A stretch of 8,861 nt of DNA from Nitrospira sp. UBA6909 (GTDB lineage: Bacteria; Nitrospirota; Nitrospiria; Nitrospirales; Nitrospiraceae), in assembly GCA_002451055.1 (NCBI GenBank), contig DKBD01000145.1:1-8861 (forward strand). The letters are read 5' to 3'. The position numbers and the translations under genes are program-made. Below the pieces are notes generated by a model, which saw only the letters and a program-made list of their open reading frames with translations, had not been told where the DNA came from and made no database searches. Every line of letters starts with the position of its first letter. The stretch's first letter is position 1. Positions 1-5,792 of this stretch are shown here, one piece after another.

Positions 1-79
1 ACCGTGAAACGCTGATCCTATCTTTCTTGGTCCTGTTCCGCTCGTGGTATCCCATAGGAACAACTACCCCAAGGTTCGG

Positions 80-871
80 TTACAAATTGATATAGAACTG
101 CAACAAGAGAATGTGATTGATGAGATTCGCATTGCCTCCGACCGTTCGGCTGTTGATCATCTGATTTTGGTAACCGAGATCCACGTTGAAATACTGGTTG
201 AATGTCTTGTTGACTCCTACGAAGAGGCGGTTTTGGTCGATTCCGGCGCCTGGTCCTTTGCCGCCGTGTATCGCGTCATCAATGGTGTCGACCGAATTGA
301 GGTTGATAAAAATTTCGTCATAACCGACGAGCGCCCAGTCAGGAGCCATGGGCAAGGGGTATGACACCTTGAGCATCTCGCGGAACCGAAGAGCTGTGCC
401 GGCGGTGTGCTCAATCCAGCGTTCTTCCATTCTGGTGCGGCTCATGAATTGAAAGTTGGAGAACTTATGGGTGTAGATCACCTGTTGAAAGATGCGGCTT
501 TCTTGAAAAAATGGGGACTGAGGCGGCGTATGTTTTTGATTGAAGTATCCAACCCATCCGTAGCCTTGCCAGATAGAGAGATTCTCCGTCAGCTGATAGC
601 CAATTGCCGGACGGAGTAACAGTTGATCGATATTGGTGACATCGTCGCCAATACGTGGGTTGACTTCCATATACGCTAGGAATTTAGAGGGCAGCTTCAC
701 GTTCAGATACACCGGTGTCCAGAGTCGGAAGTCTGACACCGTGGTGGGCCCCAACTCGGTGTAGGCCTGCACGGTCGTCACGCCGCCCCCTGTCAGGCTC
801 CAGAGCAACGCCCCGATCGCCAATGTACCCCGCATTCTGTGTCTTCGTTGAAGCGCACGACCTCGATCCAT
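80..871 (-). CDS. DUF2490-type outer-membrane beta-barrel protein
   Basis: Predicted exported protein of 263 residues that probably forms an outer-membrane beta-barrel; its biochemical function is unknown. Residues 1-36 form a signal peptide: a basic stretch (RRHRMR), a hydrophobic core (LAIGALLWSL) and a likely cleavage site after VQA. The mature part shows the spaced pattern typical of DUF2490 proteins: an early W-x-P-V-Y-L strand, E-x-N-P-R-I-G-D, L-L-R-P-A-I-G-Y-Q-L, an aromatic GYGW turn, R-I-F-Q-Q, R-T-R-M-E-E-R, R-F-R, then N-R-L-F-V-G and a hydrophobic, aromatic C-terminal strand ending YINL. Start: ATG at 871 has AAAGGA 8 nt upstream. The frame stays open to an ATG at 925, which overlaps the stop of the upstream gene (ATGA) but has no Shine-Dalgarno and would add an 18-residue polar extension before the signal peptide. 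Second gene of a leftward pair. The family call is by pattern, fairly sure; the role is not known. Confidence 0.85.
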   Translation of the reverse strand: MDRGRALQRRHRMRGTLAIGALLWSLTGGGVTTVQAYTELGPTTVSDFRLWTPVYLNVKLPSKFLAYMEVNPRIGDDVTNIDQLLLRPAIGYQLTENLSIWQGYGWVGYFNQKHTPPQSPFFQESRIFQQVIYTHKFSNFQFMSRTRMEERWIEHTAGTALRFREMLKVSYPLPMAPDWALVGYDEIFINLNSVDTIDDAIHGGKGPGAGIDQNRLFVGVNKTFNQYFNVDLGYQNQMINSRTVGGNANLINHILLLQFYINL

Positions 872-879
872 CCTTTGTG

Positions 880-885
880 TCCTTT
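880..885 (-). promoter_or_regulatory. Ribosome binding site deciding the beta-barrel gene start
   Basis: Read on the minus strand this is AAAGGA, separated by 8 nt from the ATG at 871. It favours that start over the in-frame ATG triplet at 925-917, which has no purine-rich leader. Confidence 0.6.
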
Positions 886-921
886 CCTTTTGAAGGGGGC
901 TAAGCCAATCGCTTTTCATCA

Positions 922-1638
922 TCATTGAGGTGAAGTCAAATCCGTTCCCTGCGTCCTAAAGGTCAATATCAATGGGCTCTCCATGGAAGAGCTCAACTGG
1001 GTAACCATCTCTAACTCGTCACTCACAAAGGATTTCAGGTCACTTTCAGCCAGACTGTGCTGATTCAGGACCTGGCGGTTAATTGAGCCATCAAAGAAAC
1101 CGGCCTTTGTGCGAAGCTGCCATGTGCCAAGATAGGTGCACTTCCGAGGGCCTACATCAAAAATGGTCGGCAGCGATGCCTGCCAGATTCCCATAGCCGT
1201 ATCGAAACTAAAAGCGGTGAGACGGTAAGAGCCAGAGGGCACTTTTACCACAAACGGTCCATCGCTGGGAAGGCCGTCGATTAAGAATTCTTTCCCCAGC
1301 GTCTGTTCCCTTATCCGCCATTGGATATGAAAGCGCGAATGGAAAGGTTGCACTGGAGATGCCTGAGATTCACTTCCGTTCTCTTCGAGGTGAATTCGGC
1401 CCAGCACCAAACCCTCGTCTGGTTTTACTGAATCTTCGGCCCCAGGCTCCATAGGCATCAGCACAGACACGCATCCGAGTGTCGCGCTCAGGCTGAAGAA
1501 GAGGGGCACCATGAGGATTCTGCTGATTCGCCATTTCCGTTTGTTCCCATGTCTGGAACCTGTTCGGCTTTCTGAATCGCAAGATGAGGATATGGCCTCT
1601 CGCCAAGAGACATTGCAATTACCGCTCGGTGCTTTCAT
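922..1638 (-). CDS. Hypothetical lipoprotein-like envelope protein
   Basis: Protein of 238 residues with no function I recognise. An unusually long polar N-terminus (about residues 1-35) precedes a basic stretch (KRKWRISR), a hydrophobic segment (residues 41-55, ILMVPLFFSLSATLG) and Cys56, the arrangement of a lipoprotein signal. The residues before the Cys are T-L-G rather than the usual L-A/S-G/A, so lipidation is plausible but not certain. The mature part contains VPSGSYRL and, after it, a CTYLGTWQLR stretch. This resembles lipoproteins with a small beta-sandwich that have a 'P-x-G-x-Y-x-L ... Y-x-G-T' pattern. Start: ATG at 1638 has AAAGGGG 8 nt upstream. Other in-frame starts are ATG at 1644 (only 2 nt from that G run) and TTG at 1656 (no Shine-Dalgarno). 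It lies 50 nt upstream of the beta-barrel gene in the same direction, so the two are probably co-transcribed and act together in the envelope. Real gene likely; start and lipidation less sure. Confidence 0.75.
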   Translation of the reverse strand: MKAPSGNCNVSWREAISSSCDSESRTGSRHGNKRKWRISRILMVPLFFSLSATLGCVSVLMPMEPGAEDSVKPDEGLVLGRIHLEENGSESQASPVQPFHSRFHIQWRIREQTLGKEFLIDGLPSDGPFVVKVPSGSYRLTAFSFDTAMGIWQASLPTIFDVGPRKCTYLGTWQLRTKAGFFDGSINRQVLNQHSLAESDLKSFVSDELEMVTQLSSSMESPLILTFRTQGTDLTSPQ

Positions 1639-1646
1639 CGCCATTA

Positions 1647-1653
1647 CCCCTTT
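1647..1653 (-). promoter_or_regulatory. Ribosome binding site of the lipoprotein-like gene
   Basis: AAAGGGG on the minus strand, 8 nt from ATG 1638. It overlaps the sequence that would have to be coding if translation began at TTG 1656, and is too close (2 nt) to ATG 1644, so it selects 1638. Confidence 0.55.
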
Positions 1654-1733
1654 CAAAGAGTATCTGAAGAAGAAAATGCGATGGCTAGCTTCTTTTCTTT
1701 CTCCCTGCTTAGAAACTTCACCGAAAGTAGAGC

Positions 1734-1756
1734 AAAAACTGAGCCGCTCTGCTCAG
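1734..1756 (-). terminator. Terminator-like hairpin with U-run (minus strand)
   Basis: On the minus strand, CTGAGC (1756-1751) pairs perfectly with GCTCAG (1744-1739) around a 6-nt loop and is followed directly by five T residues (1738-1734). The stem is short but GC-rich. It sits about 95 nt upstream of the lipoprotein-like start, so it is either an attenuator in that gene's leader or the end of an unidentified transcript coming from the right. The plus-strand reading lacks a U-run. Confidence 0.4.
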
Positions 1757-1766
1757 GAGGTGATGA

Positions 1767-1779
1767 GTACGAAGCGTAC
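1767..1779. repeat. Perfect 5-bp inverted repeat (operator-like)
   Basis: GTACG-AAG-CGTAC, a perfect dyad with a 3-nt centre, lying just upstream (in minus-strand sense) of the hairpin at 1734-1756. It could be an operator for the leftward envelope pair, but a dyad this short can occur by chance. Confidence 0.25.
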
Positions 1780-1859
1780 CGAATAGGAAAAGGACAGCTT
1801 CTGCATCACAGTCTGGGCTGATTCAGAAATGCCAGGAGATATTTCCATTTAGACCGCAT

Positions 1860-1880
1860 CGCACAGTGCGGATAGTGCGG
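1860..1880. repeat. AGTGCGG repeats with a CGCACAGTGCG dyad
   Basis: CGCAC-A-GTGCG (1860-1870) is a perfect inverted repeat with a one-base centre. Its right half runs into two tandem AGTGCGG words 9 nt apart (1865 and 1874). A third copy, in the context ATAGTGCGGA, occurs at 2160-2169. They lie about 490 and 190 bp upstream of the sigma54 promoter at 2351, distances at which enhancer sites of NtrC-type activators are found. Binding by any protein here is inference. Confidence 0.25.
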
Positions 1881-2350
1881 TATTGCACACTTGTTGGCAT
1901 GTGGGCATAACCGTTACGGGCTGCTTGACAAGTCGATAAACAAAAAAGGCCAGAATTCAGGTTGAGCTCAACGGAGCTGAGTTGTTGATCGTCCAAATTC
2001 AGGATAACTGAGTTGGCGAGCGACATATTCGTCCAATTACATTCGGTCTGGACCAATCCCACTGGCCAAGAGCTGTTGCACCGCTTGCCCCAACTGAAGA
2101 TGTAAGAGAATAGTCAAAATGCTTTGTGGTGAGCACATCCGCGCGGCACACGATGTCACATAGTGCGGAATCGACAGCGAATTCTTGCTATTCAGTATCT
2201 TGTCTAATCCAACCTTGATGCGGCGCAATTGGGAAAGGATGCCCCCCATCGGATGCCGTTAACCGGGAGAAAGCCATGAGAACGTTCAAACCGAGGAGAC
2301 CTGCAAAAATGACGATATCCCGGGTTTCAATAACCTCAGAAGAATCATCC

Positions 2351-2366
2351 TGGCACCACATGTGCA
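2351..2366 (+). promoter_or_regulatory. Sigma54 (-24/-12) promoter of the SulP gene
   Basis: TGGCACCACATGTGCA matches the sigma54 consensus TGGCAC-N5-TTGCA at every specified position except the first T of the -12 box (G here). The invariant GG and GC are at the required spacing. The GC at 2364-2365 predicts a start near 2377, giving a leader of about 73 nt before the SulP ATG. Sigma54 promoters need an AAA+ activator, and such activators are encoded by the next cluster downstream. This is the clearest promoter in the window. Confidence 0.6.
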
Positions 2367-2449
2367 GCAAATTTTGATGAGCCATCAGCTGGTTTCTAAA
2401 ATCTAACGCAAAAGAAAAGCATGCGTCGTTGAAACGTCAGCGAGGGTGA

Positions 2450-4255
2450 ATGAGTGGGCAAAACCAGAACTCAGTACCCACGGGAAGTGGATGCTGGCAA
2501 GCTGAGGCGGCCGAAAAAGAAGATAAACCGGAAAACGGCCTTCCCGGGCTAAAGCACTGGCAATACGATCTGATCGCAGGCTTGCAGGTTGCTCTGATAG
2601 GACTTCCGCTCTCACTAGGAATTGCGCTGGCTTCAGGGGCGCCCCCCATTGCCGGCGTAATATCGGCCATCATTGCAGGATTCGCCTTTCCGTTCCTTGG
2701 CGGGGCACATATTGCCATCAGTGGGCCGGCGGCAGGTCTCGCACCCGCCCTGCTCTCAGGTATGTTGAGCCTCGGTCACGGAGATTTAGCAACCGGTTAT
2801 CCTCTGGTACTTGTGGCTATCTGTCTGACCGGAGCCGTACAGGTGATGCTGAGTGCCCACAACGTCGGCCGATTTGCCATGTATTTTCCTATGTCGGTGC
2901 TCCAAGGGATGTTGGCCGCCATCGGGATACTCATTATCCTTCAACAAATCCCTGCATTCCTTGGCCATCTGACGCCTCCGGCCAGATCGATCCCGGAAGT
3001 CATCCTTTTGATCCCCGATCAGGTTATGGGCATGAACATTCAGACCTTTGCCGTCGGAGTCATCGCGTTGGCGCTTCTTTTCGCCCTCAACAGTGCTCTG
3101 GTTAAGAAGCAGCCATGGGCGCGCAATATTCCTGCTCCTCTTCTTGTTGTTTTTATGGGAGGGGTAGCCGGTTGGGTGCTGCACTTCCCAAAAGAGTCGC
3201 TGGTCTATGTTCCTTACGATGTTCTTGCGCACGGAATTCACTTCCCAAACTTCATAGATGTCTGGCAGCGGTCCGAGCTATGGCTCCCCTTGCTGACTAC
3301 GGTAGTCACACTGACCTTGATCAATGGAGTCGAGACGATGGCCACAATCAACGCGATCGATAAGATCGATCCCTTCCAGCGTAAATCCGACCCCAATGTC
3401 ACACTGCGAACCATCGGTATCTCCAACATGTTGTCCGGCTTGGCCGGGGGGCTGACGATCTTCCCAGGGGGCATCAAGAGTACGGCCAACATGATCGCCG
3501 GGGGGCGAACCTTGTGGGCGAATTTCTACTACGCCGCATTCATGGCCCTATTTGTCTGGTTTGGGCCCGACCTGATCAACCGAATACCTCTCACCGTCCT
3601 GGCTGCAATCCTCATTTTTATTGGATGGAAACTGTGCGCTCCAGCGGTCTTCTCCCGCATTTGGGCGATCGGCAAGGAACAGATCCTGATCGCCGTTGTC
3701 TGTGTTATAATAACGCTGCTTTCCTCAAATCTATTGTTTGGTGTAGCGCTTGGAGTGGCGACGAAGATCCTGCTGCTTTGTCGTGACCTGGTGATCGCTT
3801 TGATCTACGATTCGCGATTCCGGGCCGTGACTCATGACTCCTTCTTTGCTTGTCTCATCGCATCAATAAAAGAACTGTTCCGCGATCCTGTCATTCGCAT
3901 TGGCGATGGTCGTGTCACGAGCGAGATTTTGCCTGTGGTGAGCGCCCCAGGCGGATATATGAAACATCCCTATAAGATTTACCTGTCATCGATCAGCTGC
4001 ATGAACGTGATGAAGCTCGATGCGCGGCTCAAGGTGTTTCTGGATCATGGTCCGATGAGGCACAATTTCATGCTTATCTTGCGCGGCCACCTCGTGGACC
4101 ATACGGCGATGGAGTATTTGCATCATTTCCGCAATGAATGCCTTCAGGAGGGGCATGATTGCGTCATCGTTGGGAATGAAAACTTCATGCCCCATTCCAG
4201 CCATGCCTTGGCCTACCGAGTGAATCAGATCCATGACAGCATGGCATATGTGTGA
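2450..4255 (+). CDS. SulP family inorganic anion transporter with STAS-like C-terminus
   Basis: Inner-membrane transporter of 601 residues, the usual SulP length (SLC26-related; members move sulfate, bicarbonate or other anions). After a soluble N-terminus of about 35 residues come hydrophobic segments from about 40 to 450. SulP hallmarks include GLPLSLGIALASGAPPIAGV (51-70), ISGPAAGLAPALL (90-102), the NGVETMATINAIDKIDP stretch (292-308), a glycine-rich turn with NMIAGGRT (347-354), and IPLTVLAAILIFIGW (379-393). Residues about 505-595 look like a divergent STAS domain: a beta strand LILRGHLVD, then D550/T552 in the position of the conserved D-S/T loop, then an amphipathic helix. Start: GAGGGTGA lies directly before ATG 2450 and the GGTGA can extend pairing with the 16S 3' end. 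A sigma54 promoter stands 84 nt upstream of the ATG. No carbonic anhydrase gene is adjacent, so the substrate cannot be told from context. Family call is sure; substrate unknown. Confidence 0.93.
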   Translation: MSGQNQNSVPTGSGCWQAEAAEKEDKPENGLPGLKHWQYDLIAGLQVALIGLPLSLGIALASGAPPIAGVISAIIAGFAFPFLGGAHIAISGPAAGLAPALLSGMLSLGHGDLATGYPLVLVAICLTGAVQVMLSAHNVGRFAMYFPMSVLQGMLAAIGILIILQQIPAFLGHLTPPARSIPEVILLIPDQVMGMNIQTFAVGVIALALLFALNSALVKKQPWARNIPAPLLVVFMGGVAGWVLHFPKESLVYVPYDVLAHGIHFPNFIDVWQRSELWLPLLTTVVTLTLINGVETMATINAIDKIDPFQRKSDPNVTLRTIGISNMLSGLAGGLTIFPGGIKSTANMIAGGRTLWANFYYAAFMALFVWFGPDLINRIPLTVLAAILIFIGWKLCAPAVFSRIWAIGKEQILIAVVCVIITLLSSNLLFGVALGVATKILLLCRDLVIALIYDSRFRAVTHDSFFACLIASIKELFRDPVIRIGDGRVTSEILPVVSAPGGYMKHPYKIYLSSISCMNVMKLDARLKVFLDHGPMRHNFMLILRGHLVDHTAMEYLHHFRNECLQEGHDCVIVGNENFMPHSSHALAYRVNQIHDSMAYV

Positions 4256-4569
4256 AACCAGCATAGGAGCTCAGGCATGGTGCATAACCCATCAAAGTAT
4301 CAGGAGATGCCGAGTGATTACTGTATGCTCTCTATACCTACTACAGCTTCTGTTACAAAACACTTTGGGATGTATCCAGTGGGATTCGTAAAAGGGTTCT
4401 CCTGTTGAAATTCTCCGTGGACGCGATGTCGTCAAAACCGCCCAATAACGGAGAAGATTCACGCCCCTATCTGTATTCGCAAATCACAGTTTTGGAAGAC
4501 GGAGAGAGTCAGGTGCAGCCGGCCTGATAGCCCAACCCACATCCCACACAGAAGGAGAAGGCTTTCCAC
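4256..4569 (+). other. Intergenic gap between SulP and the two-component cluster
   Basis: 314 bp. No hairpin with a U-run follows the SulP stop, and I see no good sigma70 or sigma54 promoter for the regulator that follows, so read-through from the transporter remains possible. The only coding candidate is a 40-codon frame at 4405-4527. A strong purine-rich leader (GAAGGAGAAGG, 4551-4561) belongs to regulator 1. Confidence 0.5.
4405..4527 (+). CDS. Possible 40-aa small protein (TTG start)
   Basis: A 40-codon frame opens with TTG at 4405, 8 nt after AAAGGG (4391-4396), and ends with TGA at 4525-4527, 42 nt before regulator 1. The peptide begins MKFSVDAMSSKPPNNGEDSR and ends in an acidic, polar stretch; it has no membrane segment and no family I recognise. 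An in-frame ATG at 4426 would give 33 residues but has a poor leader. It could be a leader peptide or small accessory protein for the cluster, or chance. Low confidence. Confidence 0.2.
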   Translation: MKFSVDAMSSKPPNNGEDSRPYLYSQITVLEDGESQVQPA

Positions 4570-5739
4570 ATGCAGGCTAGCATTTTTGTGGTTGATGATC
4601 AGCCAGCGTTTCGGCTCGCCATGGAAAAGCTGCTTTTGCGGAAGCAGCATCGCGTCCGGTCGTTCCAATCCGGAGAAGAACTCCTCGCTGCCGTTGAGCA
4701 CGACCCCCCGGACTTGATCCTCCTGGATCTCAAAATGCCCGGCATGGATGGCATCGAAGTTCTAGAAGCCCTGCATTCAAAGTCTCGAGATACGCTCGTC
4801 ATTCTGTTGACTGCCTATGGGACGGTAGAAGATGCCGTTGAGGCGATGAAGCTAGGCGCATTTGATTTTCTCATCAAGACGATTGATTTGGAAAATGTCG
4901 AAGAGGTTATCAATCATGCGATCGAATATATGCTGCTGCGTCGGCGCGTGTCCTATGAGAGTCAACACCAAGCCGACCAGTACGACTTAAGCAACCTCAT
5001 CGCATACAGCCCCACGATGAAAACTTTGGTTGGTCAACTACGGGACCTTGTGGATCTTCCTAGTGTACCCATCTTGCTGATGGGGGAGACGGGAACAGGG
5101 AAAGAGTTCATGGCCAGAGTCATCCACCATAACAGCACCCGGGGGAAAGGCCCGTTCGTGAAGATCAGTTGTACGTCCCTTTCTCCTCAGCGATTTGAGC
5201 GCGACTTGTTCGGTTACGAGCGTGGTGCATTCGCCGGGGCTGAACGGAGGAAGCTCGGCCTGCTCGATCAAGCGGAAACCGGCACACTATTTGTCGATGA
5301 AATTGGCGATCTCGACCTGTCGATGCAGGGGAAGCTAGTGGGAATCGTGCAGGATCAATCGTATCGCAGGCTAGGTGGAACAGAAGATATCGTCGGAGAT
5401 TTTCGTGTGATCGCCTCATCCTACCGCGATCTTAAGGCGGAAGTAGTGGCAGGACGATTTCGGGAGGACCTCTTTTATCGCCTCAACGTCATCCCGTTCA
5501 TTCTGCCGCCGATCAGGAGTCGTGTTGAGGACATCATACCGCTTAGCAGGCAGTTTATGGTGAGGTATGGGCTGGAACTCGGGAAGGATGTGACCGAAAT
5601 CGATGAGCGAGCCATCAAGATGCTTCAGCACTACGCATTTCCTGGAAATGTGCGAGAGCTTCAAAACATGATCGAAAGGGCGATGATGTTATGTGTAGGT
5701 AAGACCTTAACTCCGGGGGACTTTCCTGGGGCGCATTAA
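4570..5739 (+). CDS. NtrC-type response regulator, divergent AAA+ domain and no DNA-binding domain
   Basis: Response regulator of 389 residues. The receiver (1-120) has acidic pair D9/D10, phospho-acceptor D53 in LLDLKMPGMDG, T81 and K103. The residue after K103 is Thr instead of the usual Pro. A linker (120-142) leads to a sigma54-activator AAA+ domain (about 143-370): Walker A GETGTGKE (172-179), Walker B TLFVDEIGD with D243/E244, arginine-finger region FREDLFYRLN (297-306) and sensor II PGNVREL (358-364). Key departures: the sigma54-contacting loop reads GAFAGA (Ala at 222 for Thr); the sensor I A-T-N is S-S-Y (Asn lost at 285); the conserved Arg before VxQ is Gly258 (LVGIVQ). The protein stops 25 residues after sensor II with no Fis-type helix-turn-helix, where family members usually run to about 450-470. 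Reading past the TAA gives no HTH either. Start: ATG 4570 with GAAGG 8 nt upstream. First gene of a three-gene cluster, 53 nt ahead of the kinase. ATP binding looks possible; normal sigma54 activation is doubtful. Confidence 0.93.
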   Translation: MQASIFVVDDQPAFRLAMEKLLLRKQHRVRSFQSGEELLAAVEHDPPDLILLDLKMPGMDGIEVLEALHSKSRDTLVILLTAYGTVEDAVEAMKLGAFDFLIKTIDLENVEEVINHAIEYMLLRRRVSYESQHQADQYDLSNLIAYSPTMKTLVGQLRDLVDLPSVPILLMGETGTGKEFMARVIHHNSTRGKGPFVKISCTSLSPQRFERDLFGYERGAFAGAERRKLGLLDQAETGTLFVDEIGDLDLSMQGKLVGIVQDQSYRRLGGTEDIVGDFRVIASSYRDLKAEVVAGRFREDLFYRLNVIPFILPPIRSRVEDIIPLSRQFMVRYGLELGKDVTEIDERAIKMLQHYAFPGNVRELQNMIERAMMLCVGKTLTPGDFPGAH

Positions 5740-5792
5740 GTTCTTGAATTTCCAGCTTGTTCGACGAAGCTTTGGGGTAGAGGCCTGTTCAA

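Larger units (their letters stand above)
1657..2449. other. Long divergent intergenic region, no convincing gene
   Basis: About 790 bp between the leftward envelope pair and the rightward SulP gene. Short open frames exist on both strands (for example minus 1823-2062 from a GTG, minus 2188-2385, and plus 2276-2377), but none combines a good ribosome binding site with recognisable protein character. What can be seen is: a hairpin plus U-run on the minus strand at 1734-1756; short perfect dyads at 1767-1779, 1860-1870, 1911-1919 (CCGT-T-ACGG) and 1961-1972 (GTTGAGCTCAAC); AGTGCGG words at 1865, 1874 and 2162; and a sigma54 promoter at 2351-2366. The region is best read as regulatory DNA for the two divergent units, perhaps with eroded coding remnants that I cannot identify. 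Confidence 0.6.

Noticed and set aside
1..79. Terminator for the leftward gene pair
   Set aside because: TGTTCC and GGAACA can pair, but across a 17-nt loop and with no U-run; nothing else terminator-like is visible before the window edge.
44..364. 106-codon plus-strand frame over the 3' end of the beta-barrel gene
   Set aside because: It lies antisense to a well-supported gene, and its protein shows no domain or export signal; a shadow frame.
1925..1930. TTGACA on the plus strand as a sigma70 -35 box
   Set aside because: No TATAAT-like hexamer at 16-18 nt spacing and no plus-strand gene for more than 400 bp.
1823..2062. 79-codon minus-strand frame ending before the hairpin at 1734-1756
   Set aside because: Starts with GTG, no Shine-Dalgarno, unremarkable composition and no family resemblance. 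The hairpin position is suggestive but not enough to call a gene.
2276..2377. 33-codon plus-strand frame with GGGAG 6 nt before its ATG
   Set aside because: It runs across the sigma54 promoter, encodes a short basic peptide with no recognisable character and has no promoter of its own; probably chance.
2188..2385. 65-codon minus-strand frame with a hydrophobic stretch (VIFAGLLGLNVLMAF)
   Set aside because: No ribosome binding site, and it overlaps the sigma54 promoter on the other strand; a single hydrophobic run in a short frame is weak evidence.
5740..5792. Possible frameshifted or stop-separated HTH domain after regulator 1
   Set aside because: Reading through the TAA and checking the 53-nt gap shows no Fis-type helix-turn-helix sequence and too little room for one before the kinase start.
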